Assembly (NCBI RefSeq): GCF_932276165.1
Contig: NC_063986.1
Coordinates: 12,164,501-12,228,500 of the forward strand
DNA from: Plutella xylostella
Taxonomy: Eukaryota > Arthropoda > Insecta > Lepidoptera > Plutellidae
Direction: 5' to 3'
DNA: 64,000 bases
Shown here: piece by piece, positions 10,701 to 21,960 of the stretch
Position numbering within the stretch: the first letter of the stretch is position 1
Layout of the letters: each line of letters starts with the position of its first letter
The notes under the pieces: model-generated
The model's database searches: none
What the model was told of the DNA's origin: nothing
Seen by the model: only the letters and a program-made list of their open reading frames with translations
Position numbers and translations under genes: made by a program

Positions 10701-11279
10701 TTGAAATTCGAGGACCATATTGTAGGGGTGGTAAGTAGCTGTTTCTACCGGCTCAAAGTAATGTACAGAATACGGGACTACCTCAGTGTCGAAATGCGGA
10801 TCAAATTGTGTGAGTCACTGGTGTTGTCCAGACTGAACTACTGCGACGTGGTCTACGGTGGGTGCCTCCTCGGTAGATCTGAACGGCTGGTGCAGAGAGT
10901 TCAGAATGCGTGTGCGCGCTTCTGCTTCCGTATCCCCCCCAGGACGCACGTGACGCCATATCTGAACAACGCTAATCTGCTCAAAATGGCGGCACGAAGA
11001 CGATTGCACCTTGCAACGTTGTTGTTTGGTGTGGTCAAGCGTGAGACCCCAAAATACTTGTATGAAAAACTGCAATGGTCGTTCAATTCATACAAGTATA
11101 AGGTCCGCTTGTCCGTGCCACCGCATCGATCAGCCGCCTTTCGAGGCAGTTTCAGATATGCGGCGTCCAAGTGCTGGAATGACCTCCCCCCTCCTTTAAA
11201 AAGGCTACATGGTAGGTACATAAATACCTTTAAGTGCCAACTTAAAGGTTACCTGCTGAATATGCAACAATCTATTTAA
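10701..11279 (+). pseudogene. LINE reverse transcriptase C-terminal fragment
   Basis: About 190 open codons match the thumb and post-RT region of CR1/jockey-like LINEs. LVLSRLNYCDVVYGG, VQRVQNACARF and the final FRYAASKCWNDLPPPLK are diagnostic. The catalytic YADD block lies upstream and is missing. The apparent start codon belongs to the flanking DNA. The open frame suggests a young insertion, but it has no promoter or complete domain. Confidence 0.75.
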
Positions 11280-11790
11280 AATTTCAGCACTTGAATATGA
11301 CTTATATTGTATTTATTGTATTGTATTATGTATTATTATACTTGTATTGTATTATGTTATATTGTCTATGTAGGTATGTATAGTATTCGTTACTTAATGA
11401 CTGTTTCTTATTTATTACATGTATTTTATATTGGGTAAAGTCTCGATTTGTAGTTTCCGTGAGTCACATAATATAAGGGTCCCTGCTGAAAATCAGCGCT
11501 GCAGGTACATTATGTACTTGCAGCAATTGCTGAGCTCGGGGCCTTTTTGGCGCTGCGCTGATGCACCATCTACACAGGCTGGCCAATATTTAAGTTATTT
11601 TTATTTTTAGGAATTTAGTTTAGTTTTTATTTTTATGTAATTTTTTTTTTATCTTTTTTGGTTTTATTAATTTTATATTCAAATTGTATCTGATGTTTTG
11701 TTGTATATGTTTTTGTTTTGTTGTATTTTTCGGTGTATTTGTGCAGCACCAAATAAAATCTTTTTCTTTCTTTTCTTTCTTTCTTTCTTT
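10701..11790 (+). mobile_element. 5'-truncated CR1/jockey-type LINE with (TTTC)n tail
   Basis: Comparison with Helitron-like copy 2, where the same host sequence is uninterrupted at about 16133-16145, places the insertion between GTGAAAAAG and AAAAAAAGTCAC. It encodes only the C-terminal part of a reverse transcriptase, then a ~500-bp 3' UTR with AATAAA near 11752 and a (TTTC)n tail. It is dead on arrival because of 5' truncation. Confidence 0.8.
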
Positions 11791-14020
11791 CAAAAAAAGT
11801 CACTTTTACAAAATGGCCACCAAAGCAGTCCGCCATTTTGTTTTTTCAACTTTTCGGAATTTTCCCATAAACTGCACCATACAACTGATCATGTACAAAA
11901 AAAATCATCACGCCACCTGCCTCCCTTCTGGGAGATCAATTCACCTCAAGTTGGGTCGCGTAAAAAAATCCGAAAAAATATAATCTCGCCTATCGCTCAG
12001 GGTTGCCATTCGAAAGTAATAAAAATAAAAAAAAGTCAAATGTCATTAGTACGGGTCTTTCCGACAAAACTGCATCAAATTTTAAAATAAAAAATGGCGA
12101 TTTCTACTTTTCATGTTTTTGGGGAAAATCTCGAAATTTACCCTAAAAATGGGGAAAATTCTTTAACATGGCAACTCTACTCGTCAAACTACACAACCGC
12201 TCTATATAAGTCAAACCAGTCAAATGCCCCCAACACAATGAAAAAATGCTTTAAAAATCATCAAAAAAACACGTTTTTATAAAAAAATCTCCCCTCCCCC
12301 CGCAATTAAAAAAAATTAATTTTTTGGAATTTTCCGTTAAATTTCATCATGTGCCTCATCGTTTACAAAAAACAGCATCCCCCCACCTCCCCCCCTTCCG
12401 GGAGATCAATTCACCTCAAGTCGGGTCTGACACGCCCTAAACTTTGCTTCACTGCAACTCGGCCGCCATTTTGTTTTTTTATTTTTTTATATTTTTTTTA
12501 TAATCTGTCAGGCATTCTTAATACACCCTCGAAATATAAAAAAATGTATGGTCACCAAAAAAGAGGAACAAAAAAAATTTTTTTTTTTACAACTTTTTTT
12601 AAAAAGTCGAGGTTTTTCTCTACTCACCCGAGCACCCTGTACATTTCCCTAAAACATTTTCATATCAAAAAATGGCTCCTTCTGGGAGAACTACTATGTC
12701 AATGAGTGAGTGAGTGGTAATCCAGCTATATATATTATAACTAGAGGTCGCGTTGTGGCGCGGGCTGCAAGCAGCCGCGCGGTGCTTTGATACTTTCGGT
12801 TTAGGTGGGTGTCTGTTTTCAGTATGAATTTCCATTTCAGCAGGGTATTGGCTTGAATATACCGTAGCAAATCTTTCTTGCGTTTTGATTCACCTTAAAA
12901 CTGTGTTCACTATGATTTTTTTAAATTAAAGGGGTACTAACGATTTTGTTTGACGTAAGAAACAGTTTTCAGTATGAATTTCAGTTTCAGCAGGGTATTG
13001 ACTTGAACATACCGTAGCAAATCTTTCTTGCGTTTTGTTACGCCTTAAGAACTGTGTTCACTATGATTTTTTTAAATTAAAGGGGTACTAACGATTTTGC
13101 TTGACGTGGGAAACAGTTTTCAGTATGAATTTCAGTTTCAGCAGGGTATTGACTTGAACATACCGTAGCAAATCTTTCTTGCGTTTTAAAGGCCTTAAAA
13201 ACTATTTTCATTATGAATTTCGATATCATGTCGGTATTGATGCTTTTGTTTTTGTTTTCAAAACAGTTTTTTAAGTATAATAATCGGTCAGCTGGCTTAA
13301 CTTATAATATACCAAATTTCTGGCGTTTTCCTTTGTATTCAAATTTGAGTGAAGAATACTTATGGCTTTATGCTTATGATTTTCTTATTATGAAATGTTG
13401 CTATTATAATTACTTTAGTGGTATTCATTTCGCCTTAAAAATACAAGTAGGAAAATTCAGGTAGGTATACTTTACAATGACGTAGCGGATCTTTCTGGTG
13501 TTCAAGTCAAAGACGCATCCAAATTTTCGGACCATATCCCAACTCTCCATCCCGTACTCGTACTCAAAAAAATTGGTTCCTGTTACGGATTGTCTCACAC
13601 AAATACGGTAGAGAAACTAATCTATATGAAAAAAAAATGGTTTCGTAAACTTTACCTAGTATCGAGCCGACATCGTTTTGTGTACAAATATTGGGTTTTT
13701 TAATAATACCTCACAAATCTGAGTCATCCCCCATTCGCGCGTTTTTCTAGCATCTCCATTATTAGTTTACTCTGTTCTGAAGAGAAACTTTATCATAGAA
13801 AAGAAATACACAGGCTTTTTTTTTATTCATTAATTTCTTACGTGGGTTTGCTGTTTAAGACTATTTTTACAGAACTATGTTTTACTTCAATTTAATCCAT
13901 AATTGGAACTATAAACGCCCAAACAAACATTTTGTATTTTTTTTATTCATTCAAGTTATTTCTTAGCCACAATCGGCTCCCAGGTTATATAGTTGTGTTG
14001 ACGAGGGTTTGAGTAGTGTT

Positions 14021-14718
14021 GCCTCGCTTCGCTCGGCTCTCCAGGGTTTGAAGTATGGTGGTTCGCCTTGTTTTGCCTCGCTTCGCTTGGCTCCTCTTTT
14101 ACGGTAAGGTTACTTATACTTAAGTTGTATTGCCTCGCTGCGCTCGGCTCTTCAGTGGTTGTGGTATGATGTTTTGAAATGTTTTGCCTCGCTGCGCTCG
14201 GCTCACCAAGGTTTGAGGTATGATGGTTTGGATTGTTTTGCCTCGCTGCGCTCGGCTCTCCAGTCAAACAGGCAGTTGGTGATTAAAGTAGTTTAGCCTC
14301 GCTTCGCTCGGCTCCTCTCTAGGTCTCGGAATGATAATGTCGGTTGTTTTTCCTCGCTTCGTTCGGCTTTGCAGTTACATAGGCACTTGCTGTTTATTGC
14401 GCTTTAGCCTCGCTTCGCTCGGCTCATCGGGTTTCCAGATGTTGATTTCAGTATTTTTGCCTCGCTCCGCTCGGCTCTCTAGGTTTTGAATTGGTGGTTT
14501 AGGTTGTTTTGCCTCGCTTCGCTCGGCTTTCCACTTCTTAAACGGGACTTTTCCCGTAGTTTTTCTTTATTGATATTAATAATTATGATACGTAATGCCT
14601 CGCTTCGCTCGGATTTCTTTCCTTTATGGCAGGGTTACTTGTCGGATGCCTCACTGCGCTTGGCTGGTTTTATTTTGGTATAGCTTGTAGAAGGACTATG
14701 GCCTCGCTGCGCTCGGCA
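14021..14718. repeat. GCCTCGC-motif block, copy 2
   Basis: About 13 copies of the same 18-bp core lie in the same order as in copy 1, with a few changed cores (for example TCCTCGCTTCGTTCGGCT). The open frame seen across it on the minus strand, with repeated GEPSAARQ, is a by-product of the repeat. Confidence 0.9.
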
Positions 14719-14749
14719 CTTAATCTGTGGTACAGTTGATTTACATTTT

Positions 14750-15660
14750 GTATGTTTTTAGGGAAAATATTTTTTCCCCTAAAAGTGGGGAGTTTTTATT
14801 TTAAATAATTATTGTTTGTATTTATCTTCACAAATACGCCATATACCATAAATCTGTCTGACCACTTCAAAGAGATGAAATTGCTAATGTTGGTAATTTT
14901 TTATACGTTTTTAGGAAAATTTGATTTTTTCCTACAAGTGGGGAGTTTTTATTTTAAATAATTATTGTTTGTATTTATCTACACAAATGCGCCATATACC
15001 ACAAATCTGTCTGACCACTTCAAAGGGGTGAAATTGCTAATGTTGGTAATTTTTTCTACGTTTTTAGGGAAATTTAGATTTTTTTCCCTAGAAGTGGGGA
15101 GTTTTTATTTAAAATAATCATTGTTTGTATTTATCTACACAAATGCGCCATATACCATAAATCTGTCTGACCACTTCAAAGGGGTGAAATTGCAAATGTT
15201 GGTAATTTTTTCTACGTTTTTAGGGAAATTTTAATTTTTTTCCCCATAAGTGGGGAGTTTTTATTTTAAATTAAAATTGTATGCATTTAACTGCACAAAC
15301 ACGCTATACATTCAAAACCCCTCAGACCATCTCAAAGTGATAAAATTGCATATTTATGTAAATTTTCCCATGTTTTTAGGGAAATTTTGTTATTTTTTCC
15401 TATAAGTGGGGAGTTTTTATTATTAATTAAAAATCTATGCATTTAACTACACAAACGCGCCATACATTTGAATCTTCTCAGACCATCACAAAACGATAAA
15501 ATTGCATATTTATGTAAAATTTCCCATGTTTTTAGGGAAATTTGTTTTTTTTCCCTAAAAATGGGGAGTTTTTATTTCATAATCAAACTAAATGCACCCA
15601 CTTACACAAACGCGCTCTACAAGTCAAAACTGTCAGACCCCTCAATGCAGATGAAATAGC
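14750..15660. repeat. Tandem ~137-bp units, copy 2
   Basis: Uninterrupted run of about six units with TTTTTAGGGAAA cores and CAAATGCGCCATATACC, equivalent to 8490-10240. The units diverge progressively toward 15600. Confidence 0.8.
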
Positions 15661-17109
15661 CTTAAAACATGTAAAATTTCTCTTTTACAAAATGGCTGCC
15701 ACTTCATCCGCCATTTAGATTTTTGCAGTTTTCGGAATTTTCCCATGAATTTCACCATATATCCAACTATGTACAAAGAAAAACATCACCCCACCTTCCC
15801 CTCTTCTGGGAGATCAATTCACCTCAACTTGAATCGACGTCGAACTTTTTCAAAAATATAATCTCCCGTTTTTCTCAGGGTTGCCAGCCGAAAGTGATAA
15901 AAATTGACTATTTATGTCATTAGTATGAGCCTTTCTGACTAAACTGCATCATTTTTTTAAATCCAAAACGGTTATTTCTATTTTTCAGGTTTTTGGGGAA
16001 AATCTCAAAATTTTCCCTAAAAATGGGGAAATTTTATTTAACTTGTATAGTCTACCCTACAAACTACACAAATGCGCCATACAAGACAAATCTCCCCAAC
16101 CACTCTAAACATGTGAAAAAACCAATCAAAAATCGTGAAAAAAAGTCACTTTTAAAAAATGGCCGCCAAAGCAGTCCGCCATTTTGTTTTTTCAACTTTT
16201 TGGAATTTTCCCATAAACTGCACAATACATCAGACCGTGTACAAAAAAAATCATCACCCCACCTGCCTCCCTTCTGGGAGATCAATTCACCTCAAGTTGG
16301 GTCGACGTAAAAAAATCCGAAAATATATAATCTCGCCTATCGCGCAGGGTTGCCAGTCGAAAGTAATAAAAATGGTCAAATGTCATTAGTACGGGTCTTT
16401 CCGACAAAACTGCATCAAATTTTAAAATCAAAAGTGGCGATTTCTACTTTTCATGTTTTTGGGGAAAATCTCGAAATTTACCCTAAAAATGGGGAAAATT
16501 CTTTCCCATGGCAACTCTACTCGTCAAACTACACAACCGCTCTATACAAGTCAAACCTGTCAAATGCCCCCAACACGATAAAAAAACGCTTTAAAAATCG
16601 CCGAAAAAACACGTTTTTATAAAAAAATCTGCCCTCCCCCCGAAATAAAAAAAAAAAACATTTTTTGGAATTTTCCCATAAATTTCATCATGTTTCCCAC
16701 CGTTTACAAAAAACACCATCCCCCCACCTCCCCCCCTTCCGGGAGATCAATTCACCTCAAGTTGGGTCTGACATGCCCTAAACTTTACGTCACTACAACT
16801 CGGCCGCCATTTTGTTTTTTTATTTTTTTATATTTTTTTTATAATCTATCAGACATTCCGAAAACACCCTCAAAATATAAAAAAATGTATGGTCACCAAA
16901 ACAGAGGAGCAAAAAAAATTTTTTTTTTTTACAACTTTTTTTAAAAAGTCGAGGTTTTTCTCTACTCACCCGAGCACCCTGTACATTTCCCTAAAACATT
17001 TTCATATCAAAAAATGGCTCCTTCTGGGAGAACTACTATGTCAATGAGTGAGTGAGTGGTAATCCAGCTATATATATTATAAATCCAGCTTTATATATTA
17101 TAATATACT

Positions 17110-18680
17110 AATAAAAACAAGTTAATCTTATTTAAACATAAATATACGAAAAGCTAATTATAGGTTCTCGCATATGGAGACGATATAACAATAACAACAC
17201 ATACCTAGTACCTACTCACCTAATAATAAATTCTACTTAGATTATACTTATGCTACTTATTTATTTGGTATCTATTACGTACTAAAGTTAGTTATAATAT
17301 GTTTTCTAATAGAACATAAGCTGCCGCTAAAGAGGTCCACACTATTACTATTACACATCTGGTTAAAAGTATTACTAGCTCTTACTAAGAATGAATTTTG
17401 TCTGTAGTTGCTGTTACATTGAGGAATACTAAGAAGCGGTCTGTTACGCGTTCTTCGCCACGGAACTCTTAAACCAAGTTTACCTAGCAGATCCGGACAG
17501 TCAACGTAACCTCGAAATATTTTAATTAAATAAATTATATCGCTGATATCCCTTCTTAATTTAAGAGGAAGCAAGTGAAGTTTGATACATTTACATTCGT
17601 AACTTGAATCAATAAGTTTGAATTTAAAGCCGAGATACCTAATAAACCTTTTTTGGATACGTTCGAGTCTGTCGATATAAATATCATACTGGGGATTCCA
17701 GATCTGGGAAGCATACTCAAGGTGGCTTCGGACATAGGCGCAGTATAATATTTTAACTGTCTTCATGCATTTGAACGGGCGAGAAGAACGTATTAAGAAA
17801 CCGAGGGCCTTAGAAGCTTTTGTGATTATGCTATCGATATGTGAATCAAAAAGAAACTTACTATCATGCACTACACCAAGGTCTCTAATTTCTGATACGC
17901 TTGTAAGGCTCTGATTCTGAAGCATGTACGTACTCATATGTTTGTTGCGTTTTCGAGTGAATGAGATGTGAAAACATTTATCTACATTGATGTCGAGTTT
18001 ATTATTGAGGCAGTACACACTAAGTCGATCTAGATCATCCTGCAGGAGTTCCTCATCAATTGAGATATTTACAGCTTTGAAAATTTTCATGTCATCAGCA
18101 AACATTAGATATTCGGAATTACGAAAGCAATCATTGATGTCATTTATAAATATAATAAATAGAAGGGGCCCCAGAAGAGATCCTTGCGGAACACCAGATG
18201 GAATGTTTATCCACGAGGATGTAAAGCCATTTAAAACAACTGCTTGAGATCTTCCCGTGACATAAGATTGGAACCAGGAGAGCAATGCACCGGTAACACC
18301 TATTCTACTCAACTTTTTTAATAATAAACTATGGTCTATACGATCAAATGCTTTACTATAGTCAGTGTAAATAACATCTACCTGACTACCACCATCCATT
18401 TTCTCGGTGACAAAGTCATTGAATAACGCAAGATTAGAGACAGTAGATCGCCCTTTTAAGAACCCGTGTTGCATGGGGCTGAAAGAAGATTTAATGCAAC
18501 TATATAATTGGGTATAGACTAATCGCTCAAGTACCTTAGCCAGAAGACAGAGCTTAGATATTGGCCTGTAATTGTCAATCTTATGTTTACTGCCCTTTTT
18601 ATGTATAGGAGATATAAAAGCACGTTTCCAATTTACAGGCATAGTACCTTCAGATAATATCTTCTTGAAATTAATTAATT
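17110..18680 (-). mobile_element. 5'-truncated CR1-type LINE
   Basis: The minus strand carries an open reverse transcriptase frame ending at 17275 and a short AT-rich 3' UTR to about 17110. The frame fades at about 18680, just upstream of ILSEGTMPVNWK, so the endonuclease and first RT motifs are missing. No target duplication was found. Confidence 0.75.
17275..18642 (-). pseudogene. CR1-type LINE reverse transcriptase, 5'-truncated
   Basis: These 455 open codons cover most of the RT domain: FISPIHKKGSK and NYRPIS (near residues 9-30), GFLKGRSTVSNL, IYTDYSKAFDRIDH, SGVPQGSLLGPLLFIIFIND, and the catalytic FADD at about residues 187-190. The thumb region follows, with HLEYASQIW and IQKRFIRYL. 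There is no endonuclease domain and no C-terminal zinc knuckle, as expected for the CR1 group after 5' truncation. The ATG at 18642 is an internal methionine, not a true start. No stops interrupt it, so the insertion is fairly recent, but it lacks a promoter and ORF1. Confidence 0.8.
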
Positions 18681-18854
18681 AATTTATATTATTATATGAT
18701 CCCATTACAACGTTTTTAATTGTAGGATAGATAATGTATAATGAAATGCCTAATAAAAACCGCCTAATATCTCGGCTGTGCCATTTTAAAACATAGTAAC
18801 AACCATGAGACAAAATGTTCAGGAGAGCCAAAAAACTTTTTTGTCCCTACATTT
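18681..18854. other. No recognised feature
   Basis: AT-rich spacer between the LINE and the SINE. It may include the outer flank of a repeat, but I see no termini. Confidence 0.4.
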
Positions 18855-19128
18855 CACAACACACACACACACACACACGCACTCACGCCTTGTACTAATG
18901 TACTCCCTTGCAGGGTAGGCAGAGATGCATTGCTGCACCCACTTTTCGCCAGAGTGTATGTTAGTCCCAATGTAATAGGGAGCGGGCCTATTGCCATTTT
19001 ACGGGCACATCCAAGACCCGAGAACAAATATCTGTGTTAAAAACAAATATCTGCCCCTGCCGGGAATCGAACCCGGGACCATCGGCTCAGTAGTCAGGGT
19101 CACTAACCACTACGCCATTCGGTCGTCA
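18855..19128 (-). mobile_element. tRNA-derived SINE
   Basis: On the minus strand the head starts near 19128 with a pol III A box, TGGCGTAGTGG (19117-19107), and a perfect B box, GGTTCGATTCC (19073-19063), about 35 bases apart. A tRNA-unrelated body follows, and the 3' end is a (GT)n tail seen as (AC)n at 18857-18885. It is transcribed by RNA polymerase III and moved in trans by a LINE. The tRNA head is not a functional tRNA because it lacks a paired acceptor stem. Confidence 0.8.
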
Positions 19129-19258
19129 TTTCAATGCCCTGGTAAAACTATGATACATAATTATCTGAACGAATCTAAGCTTAAAAGAAGCGGCAGGACT
19201 TTAGCTTGACATACAATACTATTTCATTTAAATATGACTAATATTCTTGCGTAATGCA

Positions 19259-20445
19259 CAAAAAAAAAACCCGACTGCACGCTAAAAAGATGAAAACAAG
19301 CCCCAATGTTAATGAAAAGTATCGCAGGCGGGGACCAACTTGACTGCCACACAATGTATGTACCTATCGGGTTTTTGTTTGTTTATAATTATATTTTTTA
19401 TTTATAACTTTTTAGTGAGTTTAGGTTGAAATTTCATGTCGGTAGTTTTAGTTTATGAACATTTTTTATTTCAATAATTTTGGTGTTGTATTTAAATACT
19501 TATTACTAGTGTTGCCACGAATAGTGAATTGGCCGAATACCGAATACCGAATATTCGGCGACGCTGCCGGCCGAAGCGCCGAATATTAGGCGCTACAACC
19601 TGTTTTTTTGTTCCTGGAACTGCTTTGAAGAAGTCGCTACAGATTATATGAGAAATGCTAATTATTAGGAGGCGGAATGCTGTGGCAAACGAGTTGATTT
19701 TTTATTTGATAATAGTTTGCCTAGATCGGATAGCCGATCCTTACAAGTGGTGGTCAGCAAACAAAAAACAATACCCGAACCTTTTGAAATTTGCAAAAAC
19801 TTATCTTTCTTCACGGCTTCACCTGGAAGTAGCGTTTATAGTGAGAGGTTATTTTCTGAGGATGGTTACAATGAAAAGCGCAATCTTGGGCTACCAAAAA
19901 TGCTAGGCTAGCACAACTTACTACTGATTAATTTTAAGTACTAAAATGTTGTGATTTGGAAATAAATACACAATTTTGATTAAAATAACAAGTAATTTTT
20001 TACATGATTTACTATTCGGTATTCGGCCCGAATAGTACGCACTATTCGGCCGAATACCGAATACTGAAAAAACTGGCCGAATAGGCCGAATACCGAATAG
20101 TTGCCGAATATTCATGGCATCTCTACTTATTACTTACCTACAATATGCATATTTTTGTAATGTGCTAATCAAGCCCTTTCATTTGATTTGACCCCACACG
20201 GCATAGTTGGAAAAATATTATTTTTTCGATCATCACTTTATGTCCTCTAGAGGGCGCTATGTACATTTTAATGTTACGTCACATAGCCTATAACCATCGC
20301 GTAATCAATACGCTTCTAACGATACCTTATACATCAAAATCTATCAAGCTGTTTAGGCTACAGGAGGGAACAAAGAAACAGACATACATACAAACATACA
20401 ATCGAAAAACATTACCCTCCTCCTTCGGCAGTCGGGTAAAAACTA
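19259..20445. mobile_element. MITE-like repeat with ACCCGACTGC ends, split by a hAT
   Basis: The left end has ACCCGACTGC at 19269-19278 and the right end its complement, GCAGTCGGGT, at 20428-20437, both next to A-rich sequence. The interior has the ACAGACATACATACAAACATAC run seen in many lepidopteran repeats. It is interrupted by the hAT relic at 19507-20125. The target duplication was not determined and it has no coding capacity. Confidence 0.55.
19507..20125 (+). mobile_element. Deleted hAT transposon with dimerisation-domain remnant
   Basis: The ends are TAGTGTTGCCACGAATA and the complement of a right end reading TAGAGATGCCATGAATA. They are flanked by the 8-bp duplication CTTATTAC at 19499-19506 and 20126-20133. 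Subterminal regions are filled with CCGAATA palindromes. Near 19738-19905 the + strand reads WWSANKKQYPNLLKFAK and, after a frameshift, SVYSERLFSEDGY. This is the hAT C-terminal dimerisation motif (normally W..., then S.PSER.FS). The catalytic part is deleted. Confidence 0.85.
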
Positions 20446-20964
20446 ACTGGGTTTGAAATGGACCCTAAAACCGCCCTAACTGACCATTTCTTATCCTAGT
20501 AAGAGCCATTATTGTGTCATTTAAGAAAAGTTAAGTGTATTAAAATTGCAATAATTGCGTATTATATTTTTATAAATCCAATTTGGCAGCACTTTTACAC
20601 GACCGCACTATAAGTAATAGCTGAAATACCGGCATATTTTAATGTTTTATTTTTGTTTTATCTAAATGAACTACATAGCCATAGTAAGAAAGAAGGCTCT
20701 GAAAATAAAAATTATTTACGGCTGCCTTAAATAAGACAATATTTCCTAAATTTTGAGCTAATAATCTGTTTTATATGTTTTTTTTTTGTTTATGCATTAT
20801 AGAGCTAGTAGAAAGTTTCTGACGAAAAAGGCTTTTATAAAGAAGACAAAATTTCATTATGTTCTACTTTCAATTCAACTCTCTAGGTCTCATCGGCTCA
20901 AAGATACAGGTTTTTAAATATCTGATATTTTGTTCGAAAAAAGTGTTAGGAATAATAAATAAAT
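20446..20964. other. No recognised feature
   Basis: I see no coding frame, terminal repeat or RNA gene. It is moderately AT-rich flanking DNA between the MITE and the LINE relic. Confidence 0.4.
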
Positions 20965-21105
20965 AATAAATACCTCGGTCACGTGCTCACTAAGGATCTT
21001 TCGGATGACCTGGACATGGACAGGGAGCGTAGGCCGCTGGCGGTCCGATGTAATATGCTGGCCTGAAGGTTCGCACGATGTTCGACGTCGGTCTTTGTTT
21101 ACCTG

Positions 21106-21960
21106 TAGTCCCGCTGTCCCCGTAATTCTTGTCCCCGTTAAGCGGGGACAACGGTACTTTCAGAAAATAAATAAAATCAGGTCCGTTGTCCCCATTGGAC
21201 GTGAGCTCCTCAGCGGGGACAGCGGCACTTAAAAAAAAAATAAAAAATCAGACCCGTTGTCCCCGTTCTCAAAATAAACTTTAAAAAACTCAAGTATATT
21301 TTTAATTTCATGAATTTTATATAGTATCTTCACATCAAATCGCCTTTTTAGCTTAGATCAATTCATAACTAACCTGGGTGATAATTTGGCAAATTTGATG
21401 AACGTGTAAATTTTAAAGGATGCGCTAACGACACGACGAAATACTGCCGCGAAACAAAAGCACGATAAGATTGTTGTTTGCTTATTCTAAATCAGTCAAC
21501 CAATGAGAGATTCCGTAACTACACTACCCTTTTGAACATTCATACCTGTTATATTTTTTTTACTGCTTATTGAGACGATGGAAAAAGGCCTAAAGTCCGT
21601 AGAATCCCCGTTTTGTGAAACTTGAAATGTTTTTATTTTTATAAAATTACTAATGCATAGAAAAAAAACTGAGATTTTTTAGGATGATACGGAGGGTTAT
21701 TCCTATCATCAGAAAAATTATGAGCGTTGTCGATTTTTTTCGGACATTGCCCATTACCTAAAGCCGATCATGTAACATTTTTTTTCATTTTATTTTGTCC
21801 TTTTCGTGCTTATAGAATTCGTAAGGGACAACGACACGTAAAATTTTGACGGCCCGTTGTCCCCGTTCACTATTGCCCGCAAAGGGGACAACGGAACGAA
21901 AATATAATGACGTCCCGTTGTCCCCGTAACGGGGACACAGTTACGGGGACAACGGGACTA
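21106..21960. mobile_element. TIR element with 4-bp CCTG duplication, superfamily unknown
   Basis: The termini are TAGTCCCGCTGTCCCCGTAA and the complement of TTACGGGGACAACGGGACTA, about 20 bp with one mismatch. The 4-bp sequence CCTG flanks it at 21102-21105 and 21961-21964. Removing the element and one CCTG restores a continuous LINE reading (GTTTACCTGTTAGGG). GTTGTCCCCGTT words recur in both orientations inside each end. No transposase frame is present. A 4-bp duplication is unusual and does not fit hAT, mariner or MULE. Confidence 0.7.

Larger units (their letters stand above)
6757..12740 (-). mobile_element. Large Helitron-like repeat, copy 1
   Basis: On the minus strand the unit ends in ...CTCTAG at 6757, followed by T. 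Sixteen bases before that end is a GC-rich hairpin (6774-6796: GGCTGC, loop AA, GCAGCC, extended by GCGC pairs around one bulged G). A CTAG end next to T with a nearby hairpin is the Helitron 3' signature. The other end is the AT-rich TATATATTATAA after (GAGT)n. The interior is non-coding: three ~125-bp units around CAGCAGGGTATTGACTTG, a GCCTCGC-motif block, ~137-bp units, and long GCCATTTT-containing stretches. It carries a hAT (8637-9607) and a LINE fragment (10701-11790). Copy 2 follows head-to-tail without a gap. No Rep/helicase is seen, and the canonical 5' TC is not clear. Confidence 0.5.
12741..17082 (-). mobile_element. Large Helitron-like repeat, copy 2
   Basis: This has the same organisation as copy 1, joined directly at ...TATATTATAA|CTAGAGGTCGCG. 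The 3' hairpin recurs about 16 bases inside the CTAG end. The unit is more intact than copy 1 because it lacks the hAT and LINE insertions. The far end is followed by a short duplicated AATCCAGCT-TATATATTATAA and then TATACTAATAA at 17104-17114, which also precedes copy 1 at 6746-6756. That shared 11-mer may be a target duplication of the whole pair or a chance match in AT-rich DNA. The unit is non-coding. Confidence 0.5.

Noticed and set aside
13956..14267. Minus-strand open frame with repeated GEPSAARQ
   Set aside because: It is a by-product of the GCCTCGC-motif block. The repeated peptide follows the DNA repeat and has no start or composition typical of a gene.
6746..17114. 11-bp direct repeat TATACTAATAA around the whole Helitron-like pair as proof of a target duplication
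   Set aside because: The right copy is separated from the element end by an extra partial duplication, and AT-rich 11-mers recur by chance here. It is kept only as a possibility.
19060..19128. Possible functional tRNA gene on the minus strand
   Set aside because: A and B boxes are good, but there is no paired acceptor stem and the sequence continues into a SINE body with a microsatellite tail.
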